DNA of 51,254 nucleotides from JBMYTN01 sp049604415. GTDB lineage: Bacteria; Pseudomonadota; Alphaproteobacteria; Rhodospirillales; Rhodospirillaceae. The position numbers and the translations under genes were made by a program. This document shows positions 18,115 through 25,581 of this stretch, in pieces. The notes beneath the pieces were generated by a model that saw only the letters and a list, made by a program, of their open reading frames with translations, had not been told where the DNA came from and searched no databases. Positions within the stretch are counted from its first letter, which is position 1; each line of letters opens with the position of its first letter. The stretch lies in NCBI GenBank assembly GCA_049604415.1, contig JBMYTN010000031.1:1-51254 (forward strand), given 5' to 3'.

Positions 18115-18350
18115 GCCGCACTGTGTTGCGCGCCAACGATCAAAATAAGGGTCAGAACAATGTCCACGGTCCCAACATGCACCAGCAAGGCCAAGACGGT
18201 TTACCGTCTGAAGGCCCCTTGGCAGGTCCGCATCGTCAACCGACGACGATGACGGTGACCTGTGGACCCATGGCGAGGAGCCTAGCTGGTCCACATCCGG
18301 ATGGCTCCGGACCAGTTGGACACGAACCAAACAAGCGCGAAAAACAGACG
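18115..18350. ncRNA. Candidate structured RNA or palindrome-rich regulatory region
   Basis: Within 120 bp there are four successive perfect stems: AGACGGT/ACCGTCT (18194-18209, loop TT), CATCGTC/GACGATG (18231-18251), TGTGGACC/GGTCCACA (18261-18295) and CCGGA/TCCGG (18297-18310). A possible promoter precedes them on the plus strand, TTGACC at 18065 and a weak TAGCTG at 18088 with 17-bp spacing. No open frame in the region looks real. It could be a small RNA, a 5' leader of the acetyltransferase gene at 18457, or DNA repeats; transcription and strand are unknown. Confidence 0.25.
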
Positions 18351-18456
18351 CGCCCTTAAGGAACCAAACAGCAGCCTTTGATCGAACCGCCCCCGTCGGC
18401 CTGTTAGACAGCCGCCGCGTACCGGTCTCAAAGGACTCTGACCCAGGCATCACACC

Positions 18457-19110
18457 ATGAAAAGACTGATTGAAAACGGCCCTCTAACGGTCTCCTATGA
18501 AACCCCGACCCAGACCCGGGCGATTGAAAGCCTGTTGGACACCTCGTTTGGTGCCAAACGCCAACAGAAGGTTTCCTATCGCTATCGGGATGGCGTCGCC
18601 CCTCTGCCCGAGCTGTGCTTTACCGCTTTGAAGGAAGACACCCTGGTCGGGACGGTCCGTCACTGGCCCTTGACCTTGACCGGCTGTGATCTGCCTGCGG
18701 TGCTGCTAGGCCCGATCGCCGTTGACCCGACCGTGCGGGACATGGGGGTTGGCGCGGGCTTAATGGGCACCGCGATTGCCCATGCACGGGCCATGGGGCG
18801 CCATATGATCTTGTTGGTCGGGGATCCCGACTATTATGAGCGCTTTGGCTTTTTGCCTGCAGAACAATTTGGTCTGACCATGCCCGGCGAGCAGCCCCAT
18901 CGGGTTCTGGTCCGTCCTTTAACGCCCGAGGGCTGGTCCTTGAGCAGTGGGGGCATTATTCTGCCGGTTGATCATGCGCCGACAGGCCCGGAACCTTTGC
19001 GGGCTCGGCTTTCGCAACGGAGGCGGGTTCGCCTCCAAACCAGCACAGGCGCAGCCCTTGGACCGGACACCGGACCCAGCCAAACCGGAGCGGTGATCCT
19101 CCACGCCTGA
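18457..19110 (+). CDS. GNAT family N-acetyltransferase (YhbS-like)
   Basis: The 217-residue protein has a GNAT fold: 'ALKEDTLVGTVRHWPL' (beta2-beta3), 'LLGPIAVDPTVRDMGVGAGLMGTAIAHARAMG' with the acetyl-CoA pyrophosphate loop at about 94-102, and 'ILLVGDPDYYERFGF', which is characteristic of the YhbS subgroup. The acceptor is unknown. The C-terminal ~45 residues are basic and low in complexity. The ATG at 18457 has only a weak ribosome-binding site, consistent with a structured leader upstream. It is followed 13 bp later by a lipoprotein gene and then by a glycosyltransferase, likely in one operon. Confidence 0.9.
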   Translation: MKRLIENGPLTVSYETPTQTRAIESLLDTSFGAKRQQKVSYRYRDGVAPLPELCFTALKEDTLVGTVRHWPLTLTGCDLPAVLLGPIAVDPTVRDMGVGAGLMGTAIAHARAMGRHMILLVGDPDYYERFGFLPAEQFGLTMPGEQPHRVLVRPLTPEGWSLSSGGIILPVDHAPTGPEPLRARLSQRRRVRLQTSTGAALGPDTGPSQTGAVILHA

Positions 19111-19123
19111 CAGGAGCCAATTC

Positions 19124-19387
19124 ATGCTCGCGCGCCTTGCTGTTCCGACCATCCTGGCCGTCCTTGGTCTCGGTCTCTCCGCCTGTGCCCAACCGACACC
19201 GGGGGATGTAGACCCGGCAGACTTTGATACGGTTGGACTGGCGGAAGCCTGCACCATTGTCGACTGTGATTGTGGGCCCCAAGGGCAACTCTTTGTCCTC
19301 GATAGCGAGCGCAAACCCGTGCAATGGGATGCCCAAGGTTTGGCGACCTGCCCTCAAGGCATGACTTTGCGTCGGCTTGATTCTTAA
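19124..19387 (+). CDS. Small Cys-containing lipoprotein, function unknown
   Basis: The 87-residue protein begins with a lipoprotein signal peptide, 'MLARLAVPTILAVLGLGLSAC', with lipobox LSAC and lipidated Cys21. The mature part is only ~66 residues and contains 'CTIVDCDCG' plus one later Cys, so disulfides are likely in the periplasm. ATG 19124 is preceded by CAGGAG at good spacing. I do not recognise the family. Position between a GNAT gene and a GT41-like gene (13 bp and 34 bp gaps) suggests co-expression with them. Confidence 0.75.
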   Translation: MLARLAVPTILAVLGLGLSACAQPTPGDVDPADFDTVGLAEACTIVDCDCGPQGQLFVLDSERKPVQWDAQGLATCPQGMTLRRLDS

Positions 19388-19421
19388 GCGACGGCCCATT
19401 GCCGATAGTCCGGTCGCGCCC

Positions 19422-21284
19422 ATGACCACCTCCCCCGTCCCCCCTGACCCACAAGACCTCCGGTCCCTGGAAGAGGCCCTAAAGCAGGGTCAAGCGATGC
19501 TAAAGAGCGCGCAGTTTGAAGCCGCTTTCCAGCATGCGATGGATCACCTCAGGAAACATCCCCAAATCGGTTTGTTTCGGGAACAGGCAGAAATCGCGCT
19601 GGAGGCCCTGACAACACCCACGGGCACGCTTCCGGAACCCTATTACCGGGCTGCGGATGCCTTGGCCTGGTCGCTGCCGACGGAATCGGAACCGATCTTA
19701 TTGGCAATCAAGGCCGCGACTTTGGCCCGGTTCTATGATGATGCCGACGCCGCCTTGACCATCGCCGTTCGGCTTTGTCCCGATCGTCCGGCTTTGGTCT
19801 GGCGGTGGTGTCTCTCGGCCCTGCGACCGCACTATCCAGACCAACAAGCCTTGGAGCGCGCCCGGCAGGCCTTCACCTCTCGCTCTCGCAGCCTGGAAGC
19901 AACCGTCGCCCAGGCTCTGGCCGAACCCGCGCCCGGCGGGTTATCGGCGTTACACTGGCGGAGCCTCGTGCTGCGGGAAGGGGCTCCGCTTTTGCTGGCC
20001 TTTCAAGGGCAGAATGACCGCGCTTTGCTGGAACAGCATGGCCGGATTTTGAGCCAAATTGCCGCCAAGGCTTTGCCGGAAGCCGAATTGGCCGCTTTGG
20101 CACCGCGCCCCAGAGCTCCGGTTACTGCGCAACAATCCTTCCGCCTGGGGATTGTATCGGCATTGGTTAGGCGACATACCTGCGCCAAGCTGCATCTGGG
20201 GTGGCTGCAAGGTCTGGATCAGAACCGGATAGAGGTCACCTTGTTTGATCTATCCGAAGGGGTGGAAGCCGATGATCCGCTGGCCTTGGCCTGGCGCCAA
20301 GCGGTGCCGACATACCACCCCCTGCCCCGGGACCCCCTGGTTGCCGCCCAAACCATCCGGGCCGCCCAACTCGATGCGGTGCTCTACCCAGAGGTCGGCA
20401 TTGACCCGCTGGTCCGCCTGCTGGCAGCCCGGCGCATGGCCCCTTGGCAAATGACCTCCGCCTTTGGGCAACCCCACACCACCGGTTTGGCGGCGATGGA
20501 TCTGTTTCTGTCTGCCCAGGCCATGGAACCGGTCAATGGTCAGGAGCATTATTGCGAGGACTTGATCCGCCTGCCGGGTATCGAAATCACCCCAACGGCC
20601 CCCGCTCCACCTCATCCGGAACCGAGCAGCCTGGCAGAGGATCGCGCCCATTTCGGGTTACCCACCCCCGAGAGCGGCCTGGTGCTGTTCCTCTGTGCCC
20701 AAAACGCCTGCAAATATCTTCCGGCCCATGATGGACTGTTTCCGGCCATCGCCAAGCGGCTGCCCGAAGCCCGGTTCGTGCTGCTAACCCCCGGTCGGTC
20801 CCCGCTGTTCGATGCCCGGCTGGATGCGGCGTTCCAGCAGGAAAACCTTGACCCAAACCAATATGTGATCCGACTGCCGCAACTGGACCCCATGGACTAT
20901 CAGCGCATCAATCGCTGCTGCGATCTGTATCTCGACAGTCTGGAATGGTCTGGCGGCATGACCACGCTGGATGCCTTGTTCCAGGATTTGATCCCGCTGA
21001 CCTGCCCTGGGACATTGATGCGAGGCCTGCACACCCTGGCCATGCTGCGCATGCTGGGTTTGGAGCGAGAGCTGAGCGTAGAAACGCCAGAGGCCCTGGT
21101 CGATTTGGCCGTGCTGCTTGCACAAGATCCAGACCGGCGCGTCGCTCTGCGCCAAACCATTCGGTCGCGCAAAACCGCCCTGTTCCAGGACCGCAGCGCC
21201 GTGGACGCCCTCACGGATCTCCTTGTTGACCTACCGGGCCGGGTTGCGCGCCAAGACTGGCCGGGCCAAAACGGACTGGTCTGA
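19422..21284 (+). CDS. GT41-like glycosyltransferase (O-GlcNAc-transferase/SPINDLY C-terminal fold)
   Basis: The product has about 620 residues. Residues 1-230 are mostly helical with weak TPR character but no clear canonical TPR array. The C-terminal half matches the bacterial GT41 domain: 'RLGIVSALVRRHTCAKLHLGWLQGLD', 'DAVLYPEVGIDPLVRLLAARRMAPWQ', 'FGQPHTTGLAAMDLFLSAQAMEP', 'HYCEDLIRLPG', then 'LFLCAQNACKYLPAH' and 'CDLYLDSLEWSGGMTTLDAL' for sugar-nucleotide binding. Eukaryotic and plant OGT/SPY modify Ser/Thr of proteins; bacterial members glycosylate proteins such as adhesins or flagellin, but the acceptor here is unknown. Start ATG 19422 was preferred over an in-frame TTG at 19377 that would overlap the lipoprotein gene. 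The last 54 bp overlap convergent pdeM. Confidence 0.82.
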   Translation: MTTSPVPPDPQDLRSLEEALKQGQAMLKSAQFEAAFQHAMDHLRKHPQIGLFREQAEIALEALTTPTGTLPEPYYRAADALAWSLPTESEPILLAIKAATLARFYDDADAALTIAVRLCPDRPALVWRWCLSALRPHYPDQQALERARQAFTSRSRSLEATVAQALAEPAPGGLSALHWRSLVLREGAPLLLAFQGQNDRALLEQHGRILSQIAAKALPEAELAALAPRPRAPVTAQQSFRLGIVSALVRRHTCAKLHLGWLQGLDQNRIEVTLFDLSEGVEADDPLALAWRQAVPTYHPLPRDPLVAAQTIRAAQLDAVLYPEVGIDPLVRLLAARRMAPWQMTSAFGQPHTTGLAAMDLFLSAQAMEPVNGQEHYCEDLIRLPGIEITPTAPAPPHPEPSSLAEDRAHFGLPTPESGLVLFLCAQNACKYLPAHDGLFPAIAKRLPEARFVLLTPGRSPLFDARLDAAFQQENLDPNQYVIRLPQLDPMDYQRINRCCDLYLDSLEWSGGMTTLDALFQDLIPLTCPGTLMRGLHTLAMLRMLGLERELSVETPEALVDLAVLLAQDPDRRVALRQTIRSRKTALFQDRSAVDALTDLLVDLPGRVARQDWPGQNGLV

Positions 21285-21932
21285 AAAGCCGTAGAGCCGC
21301 TCACCACCGGTCAGGAACACCTGAAATTTTGATCCGACCACCGCCTGCAGTGCCGGATCGGTGACATCCAATCCGCCGGTATAGCTGCCAAAAGCTGGCA
21401 GGATCAGGCGGCGTCCCGCCAATAAAAAACAGGGACGGCTGAGCCGACTTCCGGCGACCCGGACACAAGCCTTGGGGTGGTAATGACCAGAGAGTTCCGC
21501 CTGACCCGACAGTGGTGGCTCGGTCAAGGCTTCATGGCGCAAATGCAGCGGCCCCAAGGACATCTCCAGCATCGCCCGACCGCCCAGGCCAATGGGCGGT
21601 TCCGGATCATGATTGCCGGTGACCCAGATCCACTCCCGGCCCTGTTGCAAGCGGGCCAAGACGGCTCGCGCCGCCGGGTCCAACCGAGCGGCGGCGTCTC
21701 GATCATGGAAACTATCGCCAAGACACACCACCCGGTCGGGCTGCCACCGCTCCATCAGCGGCTCCAACCGAGACAGGGTTTCCAGGCTGTCATAGGGCGG
21801 CAGCGGCTGGCCGGTCTTGGCAAACCAGGAGCCCTTTTCCAAATGCAAATCGGCGACCATCAGGGTTCGCTGCTCGGGCCAATAGAGCGCACCGGACGGG
21901 TCAGGCAACAGGTCAGCACCGGCCAGTTTCAT
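21231..21932 (-). CDS. pdeM: Ligase-associated DNA damage response metallophosphoesterase PdeM
   Basis: The 233-residue calcineurin-like phosphoesterase shows the full metal-binding set: 'VADLHLEKG' (D28, H30), 'LGDSFHD' (72-78), 'TGNHDP' (105-110) and 'SGHYHP' (H150, H152). 'LPAFGSYTGGLDV' is a conserved PdeM-type C-terminal element. In this family (the MPE of the Lhr/Exo/Lig/MPE repair set) it is a manganese-dependent phosphodiesterase/phosphomonoesterase acting on DNA ends. Its ATG overlaps the helicase stop by 4 bp (ATGA at 21929-21932), so translation is coupled. The 3' end overlaps the GT41-like gene by 54 bp. Confidence 0.93.
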   Translation of the reverse strand: MKLAGADLLPDPSGALYWPEQRTLMVADLHLEKGSWFAKTGQPLPPYDSLETLSRLEPLMERWQPDRVVCLGDSFHDRDAAARLDPAARAVLARLQQGREWIWVTGNHDPEPPIGLGGRAMLEMSLGPLHLRHEALTEPPLSGQAELSGHYHPKACVRVAGSRLSRPCFLLAGRRLILPAFGSYTGGLDVTDPALQAVVGSKFQVFLTGGERLYGFSDQSVLARPVLARNPAR

Positions 21933-24454
21933 GGGGCCCCGTCCATCACATCCATCATATCCATCAGATCAACCCGCTCCGCATCGGCGATCAGAGCTTC
22001 GGCCTCGGCATCGCCGAGCAGATCATCCATGCCAAGCATGGCCGTGCTTTCCTTGCCGATATCCAACATCACCGGCACCGCCAAGGGTGAGACTCGGGCC
22101 AGGGCGCGATGCTCAATGCGTCCTTGAATGCCATGCAGCAAATGCGACAGCCGGGAAATATCGATCATCCCGCCCATGGCGTCGTCCCGGGCGGCCCTGA
22201 GCAACACATGATCGGGCTCATAGCGCCTGAGGACGTCATAGATTAGATCCGCATTGAAGGTCACTTGGCGTCCGCTTTTCTCCTGGCCGTCGGTTTTGCG
22301 ATGGATCAGCCCGGCAATCACCGCCACCCGGCGAAACACCCGTTTGATCATCGGGGTCTCCGCCAGCCACTCCTCCAGATCGTCCCCCAGCAGATCAACA
22401 TTGAACAGAGTTTCCGGATCCGGCGGTGGCAGGCCGCTCCACAACGCCACGGCATAATCGCTAGCGACAAAGCCCAAGGGTCGGCAGCGGGCGCGCTGAT
22501 AGCGCCGGGTCAGTAGCATGCCCAGGGTTTGGTGGGCATTGCGCCCGGCAAAACAATAAGCGACCAGGAAATGCCGTCCGGCGCGGGGGAAAGTCTCCAC
22601 CAGCAAATGTCCGGCCCGGGGCAACTCGGACCGTCGGGCCTGGATGTCGAGCCATTGCCGCACCGGAGCAGGCAACAACGCCCGGCGATTGGCATCGGAC
22701 AGGATCCCCAACACCCGATCCGCCAACAAAGTCGACAGCGGCAAACGCCCCCCGGCATAGGCCGGGATCTTCGGTTCCTTTCCGCTGGCGGGGGTGCACA
22801 GGATCGCCCCTTCCTGCAGGCCCTGATAGGCCAGGAGCCGACCGGCAAACAGGAAGGTATCTCCGGGGCTGAGCGCAAGGGCGAAATATTCTTCCACCTC
22901 GCCCAGCACCTTGCCCCCCCGCCCGGAGCGGCTGAGCCGCACTTTGAGCAACGGCGCTTCGACAATGGTGCCGACATTCTGCCGATAGCGCCGGACCACC
23001 GTGGGGCGCGCCGGACCCCAGCGCCCGGTCTCCGGATCCTGCTCCAAGCGGCGGTAATCCTCATAGCGCCCCAAGGCATAACCGCCATCGGCGACAAAAC
23101 CAAAAACCTTCCGAAAAGTCTCCCGATCCAAGGCGGCATAGGGCGGGGCTGTGCGGATCTCAGTGTAAAGCTGCTCTGGATCCTGGGGCTCGGAGCAGGC
23201 CGCCCCGAGGATATGTTGGGCCAGCACATCCAAACCGCCGGGGCGGGGCGGATCGCCATCGAGCGCCCCGGCGGCCACCGCTTCAATGGCCGCCATGCAT
23301 TCGAGCAATTCAAAACGATTGCCCGGCACCAGCTTGGCCCGGCTGGCCTCCTCCAAGCGGTGATTGGCCCGTCCGATCCGTTGCACCAAGCGGGCCGCTC
23401 CCTTTGGGGCCCCCATTTGGATCACCAGATCCACCGAGGCCCAATCGATCCCCAAATCCAGCGAGGATGTGGCTACCACGGCCTTGAGTTTGCCCTCGGA
23501 CATGGCCGCCTCGACCTTGCGCCGTTGTTCCTTAGACAAGGAGCCATGATGCAAGGCAATGGCCAGGGTTTCCTCATTCATCCGCCATAGGCCCTGGAAC
23601 ACCATCTCGGCCTGGGCCCGGGTATTGACGAACACCAAGGTGGTGCGGTGGCGTTTGATCTGCTCATAGACATCGGGCAGAGCATGCAGCGCCATATGGC
23701 CACCCCAGGGCGCGTTCTGGGCACTGTCCAGAACATCGATCTGTGGCGCTGCGCCTCGCGTGGCTGCCTTGAGGATGACGGTGTCTTGGCCGCTGGGTCC
23801 CGGCGGCAACCACGCGCCCAAGGCCGCTGGATCGGCCACTGTGGCCGACAGTCCGACAAAGCGGCAATGCGGAGCCAAACCGGCCAAACGTGCCAGTCCC
23901 AGAGACAACAGCTCGCCCCGTTTGGTTCCGGCCAGCGCATGCAGCTCGTCAACAATCACGGCGCGGAGCTTGCGAAAAAACGCCCGGGCATCCGCATAGG
24001 ACAGCAGCAAGGCCAAGGATTCCGGCGTTGTCAGCAGCAGATTGGGCGGACGCTTTTTTTGCCGCTGGCGTTTGTGCGGCGGGGTATCGCCGGTCCGGGT
24101 CTCATGGGTGATCGGCAAATCCGCCTCGGCGATGGGTTGGCCGAGATTGCGATCCACATCCACCGCCAACGCCTTTAGGGGCGAAATATAAAGGGTATGC
24201 AGCCCCTCCCCTGGAGTGCGGGTGAGATCGATCAGGCTGGGCAAAAACCCGGCCAAGGTTTTGCCACCACCGGTCGGGGCAATCAGCAAGACCGAGCGGT
24301 CCTGTGCGGCCAGGGCGACAAGGTCGCGCTGATGGGCGTGGGGCTGCCAGCCCTTGGCAGCAAACCAGCCGGTCACCGCGTCGGGCCACGGCTCCGCGAT
24401 GTCCCGCGTCTGCTCCTCGCTGCGCAATCCCTGCAAACCCAATCTCAATCCCAC
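21929..24454 (-). CDS. Ligase-associated DNA damage response DEXH-box helicase (Lhr-Core type)
   Basis: The 841-residue superfamily 2 helicase has Walker A 'APTGGGKT' at 59-66, 'SPLKALAVDV', 'TTPESLALLLS', DEXH box 'DELH' at 169-172, motif III 'SAT' at 203-205, and 'LDLGIDWASVDLVIQMGAPKGAARLVQRIGRANHR' covering motifs V-VI. The winged-helix and beta-barrel Lhr modules follow. The length equals Lhr-Core, without the long C-terminal extension of full Lhr. These enzymes translocate 3' to 5' on single-stranded DNA and unwind RNA:DNA hybrids. The start is taken as GTG 24454; no strong ribosome-binding site is visible, and a nearby downstream TTG is possible. It is coupled to pdeM and is divergent from the exonuclease gene (71 bp). 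Confidence 0.94.
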   Translation of the reverse strand: MGLRLGLQGLRSEEQTRDIAEPWPDAVTGWFAAKGWQPHAHQRDLVALAAQDRSVLLIAPTGGGKTLAGFLPSLIDLTRTPGEGLHTLYISPLKALAVDVDRNLGQPIAEADLPITHETRTGDTPPHKRQRQKKRPPNLLLTTPESLALLLSYADARAFFRKLRAVIVDELHALAGTKRGELLSLGLARLAGLAPHCRFVGLSATVADPAALGAWLPPGPSGQDTVILKAATRGAAPQIDVLDSAQNAPWGGHMALHALPDVYEQIKRHRTTLVFVNTRAQAEMVFQGLWRMNEETLAIALHHGSLSKEQRRKVEAAMSEGKLKAVVATSSLDLGIDWASVDLVIQMGAPKGAARLVQRIGRANHRLEEASRAKLVPGNRFELLECMAAIEAVAAGALDGDPPRPGGLDVLAQHILGAACSEPQDPEQLYTEIRTAPPYAALDRETFRKVFGFVADGGYALGRYEDYRRLEQDPETGRWGPARPTVVRRYRQNVGTIVEAPLLKVRLSRSGRGGKVLGEVEEYFALALSPGDTFLFAGRLLAYQGLQEGAILCTPASGKEPKIPAYAGGRLPLSTLLADRVLGILSDANRRALLPAPVRQWLDIQARRSELPRAGHLLVETFPRAGRHFLVAYCFAGRNAHQTLGMLLTRRYQRARCRPLGFVASDYAVALWSGLPPPDPETLFNVDLLGDDLEEWLAETPMIKRVFRRVAVIAGLIHRKTDGQEKSGRQVTFNADLIYDVLRRYEPDHVLLRAARDDAMGGMIDISRLSHLLHGIQGRIEHRALARVSPLAVPVMLDIGKESTAMLGMDDLLGDAEAEALIADAERVDLMDMMDVMDGAP

Positions 24455-24512
24455 CTGATGATCTAAAACTTAGATGCGCCAATATAGAAAGGTCATATCG
24501 GCGTTCTGACCC

Positions 24513-24517
24513 AGAGG
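24513..24517 (+). promoter_or_regulatory. Ribosome-binding site supporting the TTG start of the exonuclease gene
   Basis: AGAGG lies 8 nt before TTG 24526. This start begins the protein just before the conserved 'LLPWLYPRPEGLYC'. The longer open frame upstream is antisense to the helicase gene and has no family sequence. Confidence 0.45.
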
Positions 24518-24525
24518 TCCAAGCC

Positions 24526-25581
24526 TTGACGGCGCATGTTCAATCCCCAAACCCGCTTCTGCCTTGGCTCTATCCGCGTCCGGAGGGCCTCTATTGCGTG
24601 CCTGGCGATCTCTATATCGATCCGATCCGACCGGTGCCCCGGGCCGTGATCACCCATGGTCATGCGGATCATGCCCGCCCAGGCCATGGCAAAGTCTTAG
24701 CGACACCGGAGACTTTGGCGATCATGGAAGCGCGCTATGGCCCCAAAGGCGGGGCCAAGGACAGCGCCCAGACGCTAAGCTATGGCACCGCCCTGACCAT
24801 AGACGATCTTAGCCTCGGCTTTGCCCCGGCGGGCCATGTGTTGGGCAGCGCCCAGGCCGTTCTGACTGCCCATGGTCAAACCGCCGTGGTGTCCGGGGAC
24901 TATAAGCGCCGATCCGACCCGACCTGTGTTGGCTTTGAACCCGTTCCCTGTGATGTGTTCATCACCGAGGCCACTTTTGCCCTTCCGGTCTTCAGACACC
25001 CTCCGGCGGACCAGGAAATCGCAAAGCTGTTGCGCTCCGTCGCGCTCTATCCAGACCGCTGTCATTTGGTCGGGGCCTATTCCCTGGGCAAGGCGCAACG
25101 GGTGCTCGCCTTGCTGCGCGCAGCGGGCTGGGACCGACCGATTTACCTTCATGGGGCTCATATGGCCCTGTGTGCTTTGTATGAGTCCCTCGGTGTCGCG
25201 CTCGGCCCGGTCAAACCCATCGCCGGGATGGACAAACGCGCGCTGCAAACAGCTCTGCCTGGCGAGATCATCCTCGCCCCACCATCGGCGCTGAATGACC
25301 GCTGGGCGGCGAAACTACCGGACCCGGTCACCGTGATGGCCTCGGGCTGGATGCGGGTCCGCGCCCGGGCTCGCCAGCGCGGCGCGGAACTGCCGTTGAT
25401 CATTTCCGACCATGCCGATTGGGACGAGTTGACCGATACCCTGCGCGAATTGCGCCCGACCGAGGTTTGGGTCACCCATGGCCGAGAGGATGCGCTGGTG
25501 CATCAAGCCGGATTGGATGGCATTGCCGCCAAGTCGCTCTCCTTGATTGGCTATGATGATGAAGGCGAGGACGGGCCATGA
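24526..25581 (+). CDS. Ligase-associated DNA exonuclease (metallo-beta-lactamase / beta-CASP-like)
   Basis: The 351-residue enzyme carries the metallo-beta-lactamase motif 'THGHADHARPGH' (H44, H46, D48, H49), 'APAGHVLGSAQAVL', 'VVSGDYKRRSDPTCVGFEPVPCDVFITEATFALPVFRHP' and 'SDHADWDEL'. These are features of the Exo component of the Lhr/Exo/Lig/MPE set, related to SNM1/Pso2-type nucleases. It is expected to resect or clean DNA ends before ligation. The TTG at 24526 was chosen as start. Its last 4 bp (ATGA) overlap the ligase start, so the two are coupled. Lengths of relatives (about 330-340) agree with this start. Confidence 0.92.
   Translation: MTAHVQSPNPLLPWLYPRPEGLYCVPGDLYIDPIRPVPRAVITHGHADHARPGHGKVLATPETLAIMEARYGPKGGAKDSAQTLSYGTALTIDDLSLGFAPAGHVLGSAQAVLTAHGQTAVVSGDYKRRSDPTCVGFEPVPCDVFITEATFALPVFRHPPADQEIAKLLRSVALYPDRCHLVGAYSLGKAQRVLALLRAAGWDRPIYLHGAHMALCALYESLGVALGPVKPIAGMDKRALQTALPGEIILAPPSALNDRWAAKLPDPVTVMASGWMRVRARARQRGAELPLIISDHADWDELTDTLRELRPTEVWVTHGREDALVHQAGLDGIAAKSLSLIGYDDEGEDGP

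Noticed and set aside
18052..18453. 133-codon minus-strand open frame across the hairpin-rich region
   Set aside because: Composition looks random, no start signal, and the internal perfect stems argue for a non-coding role.
24304..24525. Longer N-terminus for the ligase-associated exonuclease
   Set aside because: The 74 added residues are antisense to the helicase gene and unlike the family; the TTG at 24526 has a ribosome-binding site.
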